Shown here one piece after another: positions 61,301-64,000 of a DNA stretch of 64,000 nt. Both the position numbers and the translations under genes were made by a program. Positions within the stretch are counted from its first letter, which is position 1; the number at the start of each line of letters is the position of its first letter. Location: the NCBI RefSeq assembly GCF_001655675.1, contig NZ_LYRP01000043.1, forward strand, positions 228,410 through 292,409, in the 5' to 3' direction. The notes beneath the pieces were generated by a model. That model worked only from the letters and a program-made list of their open reading frames with translations. It did not search any database and was not told the DNA's origin. Origin of the DNA: Mangrovibacter phragmitis (GTDB taxonomy: Bacteria > Pseudomonadota > Gammaproteobacteria > Enterobacterales > Enterobacteriaceae).

Positions 61301-64000
61301 GGCGTTGTCTGCCGGGAAAGATATATCAGTCACCGGCGCAACGCTCACGTCCGGGGGCGACATGTTAATGCAGGCCCGGGGCGATATTGCAGTGAATGCC
61401 CGGCAGGTTGATGACCAGTACACCACGTCGGGTTTTCGTGGCCACAACGATACCAACAACGCATCGGTTACCTGGCAGGGCAGTAACGTAACCGCCGGGG
61501 GCAACCTGAGTGTGCAGGCAGGGCATGACCTCACCCTTGCCGCCAGCGATGTGAATGCCGGAGGCAGTGCACAACTGGCAGCCGCAAATGACCTCAACCT
61601 GAACAGTGGGCAAACCAGCAGGAACACCCGTGATGGCGCGTCTGAAACCCACAGCACCGGGCTGGACCGCACCACGGTTTCTGCGGGTAATAACCTGGTC
61701 CTGCAGGCCGGGCAGGATATTAACGCGCACTCTGCGGCACTGGCGGCTGAGCAGGGTGTCGGCCTGCAGGCCGGGCGGGATGTCAACCTGCTGGCAGATA
61801 AAACCACTCAGGGCGACAGCTACCGCACCAAAAAGAAAACCGTGATTAACGACCAGGTGCGCCAGCAGGGCACTGAAATCGCCAGCGGTGGTAACACCGT
61901 GGTCATTGCCGGGCGTGATGTGAACAGCCAGGCGGCGCAGGTGACTGCCCAGGGAGATATTGGCGTACAGGCTGTCAACGATATCAACCTGGGGACTGCA
62001 ACCGAAAGTGATTATCACTACCAGGAAGAAACCAAAAAGAAAAAAGGTTTTCTCAGTAAAACAACCACCCATACGATTTCAGAGCAAAGTGCCACCCGTG
62101 AAACAGGCTCACTGTTAAGTGGCGATAATGTCAGTGTCAGCAGTGGGCATGATCTGCAGGTGCAGGGTTCTTCGGTGGTGGGCGATGGCGCAGTGTCACT
62201 GGCTGCCAGTAATAATGTTGATATCGCGGCAGCGACGAACACCGACACAAACTGGCAGTTTAAAGAGAAGAAGAAAAGCGGCCTGATGAGCTCTGGCGGA
62301 ATCGGCTTTACGATTGGCAGCACGAAAACCAGACAGGACCTGAAAGAGAAGGGCACCACTCAGAGCCAGAGTACCAGCACCATCGGCAGCAACGGCGGCG
62401 ATGTAACGATCACTGCCGGTAATCAACTCCATATTGCCGGTTCGGATGTGGTGGCCGGGCAGGACCTGGCCCTGAAGGGCGACAGTGTGGTTATTGACCC
62501 GGGACACGACAAACGTACCACTGACCAGACGTTTGAGCAGAAAAGCAGTGGGCTGACAGTGGCGCTTACGGGAGCTGTAATTGACGCTGTAAATAATGCC
62601 GTCAGCACAGCTAAGGCTGCCAGCAAACAAAGCGACTCCCGGCTTGCCGCACTTCAGGCGACGAAATCGGTACTTTCAGGTGTTCAGGCGGTTCAGGCTA
62701 ATTCTGTAGCGAATGCCACCGGACAGCCGGATGCGGGAATACATGTCAGTGTGTCTCTCAGTACGCAGAAATCAAAATCCACGCAGCATCAGGAATCGGA
62801 CACAGTCACCGGCTCAACCCTGAATGCCGGGAAAAATCTGTCTGTTGAAGCGACAGGCCGACAACAGCAGGGTAACAGTGGTGATATCGTCATAGCCGGC
62901 AGCCATGTGAAAGCAGCCGGAGACACCAGCCTGAAAGCTGAGCGGGATATCATTCTCACTGCAGCGGCAAATACCCAGAAGACAACGGGCAGCAACAGCA
63001 GCAGTGGTGGTGGTGTGGGTGTGAGCATTGGTGCCGGGCAGGGTGGCTTTGGTATCAGTGTGTTCGCAAGTGTCAATGCGGCGAAAGGGCATGAGAAAGG
63101 TGATGGCACTGACTGGTCAGAGACCACGCTGGACAGTGGTGGAAAAGTTTCTGTGTCCGGCGGCAGGGATACCACACTTACCGGGGCTCAGGTTAATGGT
63201 AATCAGGTCACAGTTGATACAGGCCGTAATCTGACCATTACCAGTCTGCAGGACAGCAACAACTATGACTCCAAACAAAGCAGTGTCAGTGCCGGAGGGA
63301 GTTTTACCTTTGGTTCAATGAGCGGTTCTGGCTATATCAACTTCAGCCAGGACAAAATGCACAGCATTTACGACAGTGTGGCCGAGCAGAGCGGTATTTT
63401 CGCGGGAGACGGGGGCTTTAGTGTTACCACCGGGAACCATACACAGCTGAATGGTGGTGCAATAGCCAGCACGGCTGCGGCGGCAGATAATCACCTGAAT
63501 ACCGGCACTCTGGGATTCAGCGATATAGTCAATAAGGCAGATTATAACGTTTCACATACCGGTGGCGGGTTCAGCTCGTCCGGCAGTATCGGTGGTCAGT
63601 TTGCCGGTAACATGGCAACCACACTGTTATCCGGCATGAGCAGTTCAGGGCACGCAGAAGGCACCACGCAGGCTGTTGTCAGTCAGGGAACAATTACCAT
63701 TCGGGACAGGTCAGGTCAGCAGCAGGACCTGAGTGGTCTGCAACGTGATGTGACAAAAGCTAACGATGCCATCAGTCCGATATTTGACAAGGAGAAAGAG
63801 CAGAACCGCCTGCAGGCTGTGCAAATGATTGGCGAAATCGGCTCTCAGGTTGGTGATATAGCCAGAACAGAAGGGCAGCTTCGTGCCATAGAGGCGGGTA
63901 AGGCCGAACTGGCCAAAAATGGAACTAAAGAGCCGGAGGCAGGAGCAAGTCAGGATGAATGGAATAGATACAATAAGTCAGTTGAAAATACAGAAAGTTA
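55392..64000 (+). CDS. cdiA: CdiA-type contact-dependent inhibition exoprotein (3' end missing)
   Basis: Open from a GTG (AAGGAG six bases upstream) for 2869 codons to the window edge without a stop. Order: signal peptide ending PVAPAFAA; TPS transport domain (to about 300) with VANPYGITCNGCGFINTP; a long FHA-1 beta-helix of LxNxGTLxG-type repeats (about 300-1370); a non-repetitive middle (about 1390-1830), where receptor-binding and Tyr/Pro regions lie in studied CdiA proteins; FHA-2 repeats (about 1840-2700); then the start of the pretoxin region (TITIRDRSGQQQDL, PIFDKEKEQNRLQAVQMIGEIG). The VENN motif, toxin domain and cdiI immunity gene lie beyond 64000. Could be a filamentous haemagglutinin-like adhesin, but the pretoxin segment favours CDI. 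Confidence 0.9.
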   Translation, partial: MDNHQPPVPVFKRVLCWLISGLLIWQPVAPAFAAALTPQGPTSKDTAGNGVPVINIATPNSAGVSHNQFHDYNVGPEGLILNNATGQLNPTQLGGLIQNNPNLKAGHEAQAIINEVNGGNRSQLQGYTEVAGKAASVMVANPYGITCNGCGFINTPNVTLTTGKPQFDASGKLIAVEATKGSITVEGKGLDASDSDALTLISRATEINAAIHARNLTVVAGANRVGSDGKVTPVSGEGSTPAVAVDTGALGGMYANRIHLVSSDKGVGVNLGNLVARQGDITLDASGQLRMNNSLASGSLTARGGSVILSGEHKAGGAVNVNSAGDLTLDNTILAGDGNLQLTSAGQLESAGSTLISGGSLGLSGRQVTTDSASQGSSAGDLHLTADTFTSQGQLTAGGGVTLNAGRFSNSGQIQTVGRAIIQADSLINTGTLQGGGMDLRGTQFTNLGQLRSTGNLAVTGVTLDQQGTLGSQGNTRLTLSDRLSDGQNAQVLSTGSLAVNAGTIVQLGTFSAGQGLTLQGDNLITGQSSYLVSGGDMTLGAGSMNLSGQVSAGGNLGITGTALTSNADARIQSTGDLQLTGDTLTLGGALHANGNFSASGTNLTTGTDAQLRSGGNMSLTAGQQMVLGGTQVAGGSLSAGARQLTHSGQSGAQHILMTTPGTLTNIGTLTATQLAIHSSQVSNSGLLQGMDGVDMQTGQLDNLAGGTLHSGGDVTLAIPVINNAGLITGDGALILNNATLQNSGEMNAATLGGHSGAFTNTATGLLYARGALTLSGDTLSNTGQLAGDQVQLTATGRLENQGTLQGTHGVSATGDTLVNGNGAKWLSGGMLSLNAGQLLTDGTLQGGQTYITAGHWTHSGSLLGQGGLTARVDDTLINRGTLMSQGDMVLQAPGLENHGQLLSTGNLTLQGVTPASPLSASLLALPSVPAAMALTNQQGAALQTGGTLALTGNTLSNAGTLSGHTVQLTADSLNNTGTLSGQTVQLTTDSLNNQGNLQAGSLAVSGTDLTNSGLIQGDSSLTLSPSGTLTNTAGGTLSAGQSLTLTTGSLQNDGLIQGAGDGQITAASLARNDGRILDGTALTLSTPQFSGGGWLQAGTLTLNADRATGSGTWLADQATLRGSSLTSLGTIQAGTLGVNYGQITNSGTLTGTSQLTVSAGQVNQQDSGRLLSGGDLLLTSAGFDQAGQVIALGNLTLQLANAFTGHHTLAAGKTLSITSQGSLQNQGLMQGQSVNLTAGGVLTNSGQITTGNGGSTLSGAGIVTDGGSSLQGGGDVTLTSRGDIAINGFTGTLGSLVLSAPGSIVNTALLYAGNNLSLLAASIRNQRGDMLAENNLWLQRDGAGNASNEVINTSGNIETRNGDISINTGHLLNQRDGLSVSQSTQSLNSDPAIGGAVWRRAIKDMPKGSFGVTGKGHTFNTGSCGANGSCIRDFYITYYYAPMSDWMTQKVASSQTVRTVTSNGGSARLSSGRNLYITASTLENNASDILAAANASLVGNVLNNQSWQAGLTTDFYVYAYQGAVATTTLSNMLQDHGDTHVSGPNEKYLDYALTGHDTTTENAQIYRAVIQAGGDLNASFRNNISNTSLTPNAGGIGGTLSAPALNTLSSQDISGSVKKQAQAGTVPLDSPAWQSQLQNALQQISSGAAGGKPDTIKSRGLDTSAYPLPSGSSGYFVIATNPQSPYLITVNPKLSGLGPLDPSVFGDLNALLGIKAASAPVETRTTYTDQNAFLGSSYLLGRLNLNPGKDYRFLGDAAFDTRYVSNAILNQTGSRYLNGVGSDLDQMRYLMDNAASAQKSLGLQFGESLSAAQIASLDHSILWWESTTINGQTVMVPKLYLAAQDATVNNGSVIAGNNVNLKAGNITSDGSTVLAANSLALDSDASISNLNDGLIKAGGGLSLSAVSDINNISATIAGKTVSLESLGGSINNLTRADTTTINAWSKYGNVTLKNTALGNTAGITAEDSLALSAGKDISVTGATLTSGGDMLMQARGDIAVNARQVDDQYTTSGFRGHNDTNNASVTWQGSNVTAGGNLSVQAGHDLTLAASDVNAGGSAQLAAANDLNLNSGQTSRNTRDGASETHSTGLDRTTVSAGNNLVLQAGQDINAHSAALAAEQGVGLQAGRDVNLLADKTTQGDSYRTKKKTVINDQVRQQGTEIASGGNTVVIAGRDVNSQAAQVTAQGDIGVQAVNDINLGTATESDYHYQEETKKKKGFLSKTTTHTISEQSATRETGSLLSGDNVSVSSGHDLQVQGSSVVGDGAVSLAASNNVDIAAATNTDTNWQFKEKKKSGLMSSGGIGFTIGSTKTRQDLKEKGTTQSQSTSTIGSNGGDVTITAGNQLHIAGSDVVAGQDLALKGDSVVIDPGHDKRTTDQTFEQKSSGLTVALTGAVIDAVNNAVSTAKAASKQSDSRLAALQATKSVLSGVQAVQANSVANATGQPDAGIHVSVSLSTQKSKSTQHQESDTVTGSTLNAGKNLSVEATGRQQQGNSGDIVIAGSHVKAAGDTSLKAERDIILTAAANTQKTTGSNSSSGGGVGVSIGAGQGGFGISVFASVNAAKGHEKGDGTDWSETTLDSGGKVSVSGGRDTTLTGAQVNGNQVTVDTGRNLTITSLQDSNNYDSKQSSVSAGGSFTFGSMSGSGYINFSQDKMHSIYDSVAEQSGIFAGDGGFSVTTGNHTQLNGGAIASTAAAADNHLNTGTLGFSDIVNKADYNVSHTGGGFSSSGSIGGQFAGNMATTLLSGMSSSGHAEGTTQAVVSQGTITIRDRSGQQQDLSGLQRDVTKANDAISPIFDKEKEQNRLQAVQMIGEIGSQVGDIARTEGQLRAIEAGKAELAKNGTKEPEAGASQDEWNRYNKSVENTES

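Noticed and set aside
56037..63175. Many minus-strand ORFs of 60-350 codons opposite cdiA
   Set aside because: They are Ser/Pro/Val- or Gln-rich shadows of the repetitive beta-helix codons, without ribosome sites or recognisable domains. The plus strand carries one uninterrupted frame through the whole stretch.

Overview
The window is chromosomal DNA of an enterobacterium, most likely family Enterobacteriaceae. The gene set (rut, his, plaP, sbcB, dacD, sbmC, tmaR, putAP, efeUOB, phoH, lsr) is recognisable protein by protein against Escherichia and Salmonella, but the gene order and several insertions differ from both. I cannot fix the genus from sequence alone. No insertion sequence, prophage, rRNA operon or CRISPR array was seen.

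Layout. 1-2.1 kb: the 5' end of rutB, rutA, and divergent rutR (pyrimidine catabolism) with a sigma-54 promoter and a RutR box. 2.1-7.2 kb: a PAS-PAS-GAF-GGDEF-EAL cyclic-di-GMP protein convergent with a chemoreceptor that has a sigma-28-like promoter. 7.2-8.1 kb: a gene-poor gap holding the decayed 5' end of a type VI vgrG. 8.1-15.5 kb: complete his operon hisGDCBHAFI on the minus strand with its His-rich leader peptide and attenuator. 15.6-19.8 kb: yeeZ, plaP and convergent sbcB. 20.2-25.1 kb: a four-gene CS1/CFA-I-type (alpha) fimbrial operon inserted between sbcB and dacD. 25.2-28.9 kb: dacD, sbmC, yeeA, tmaR. 29-38.5 kb: putA/putP with an array of PutA operator motifs, then a Fur-boxed efeUOB iron uptake operon. 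38.8-39.9 kb: phoH with an out-of-frame N-terminal extension. 40-51 kb: an SDR gene and the full AI-2 (quorum sensing) locus, lsrACDBFGE facing lsrR-lsrK plus a cupin gene. 51.5 kb: tRNA-Ser(GGA). 51.9-53.3 kb: small accessory genes (an acidic 56-aa ORF, a zinc-ribbon DUF2569-type membrane protein, a frameshifted secreted protein). 53.7-64 kb: a cdiB-cdiA contact-dependent-inhibition locus; cdiA runs off the end of the window before its toxin tip.

How it works together. The core genes cover nitrogen scavenging (rut, put, plaP), histidine synthesis, iron uptake and AI-2 import and processing. The accessory genes concern contact with surfaces and other cells: alpha fimbriae, a T6SS relic, a CDI exoprotein and c-di-GMP/chemotaxis signalling. 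The most useful leads are the CdiA C-terminus just beyond the right edge, the cupin gene coupled to lsrRK, the 4-bp duplication that splits phoH from its N-terminal extension, and the two fossil or frameshifted genes (vgrG, and the secreted protein upstream of cdiB). Start sites were chosen by ribosome binding site and family length where several were possible. All homology calls are from recognition of the translated sequence, not from a search.
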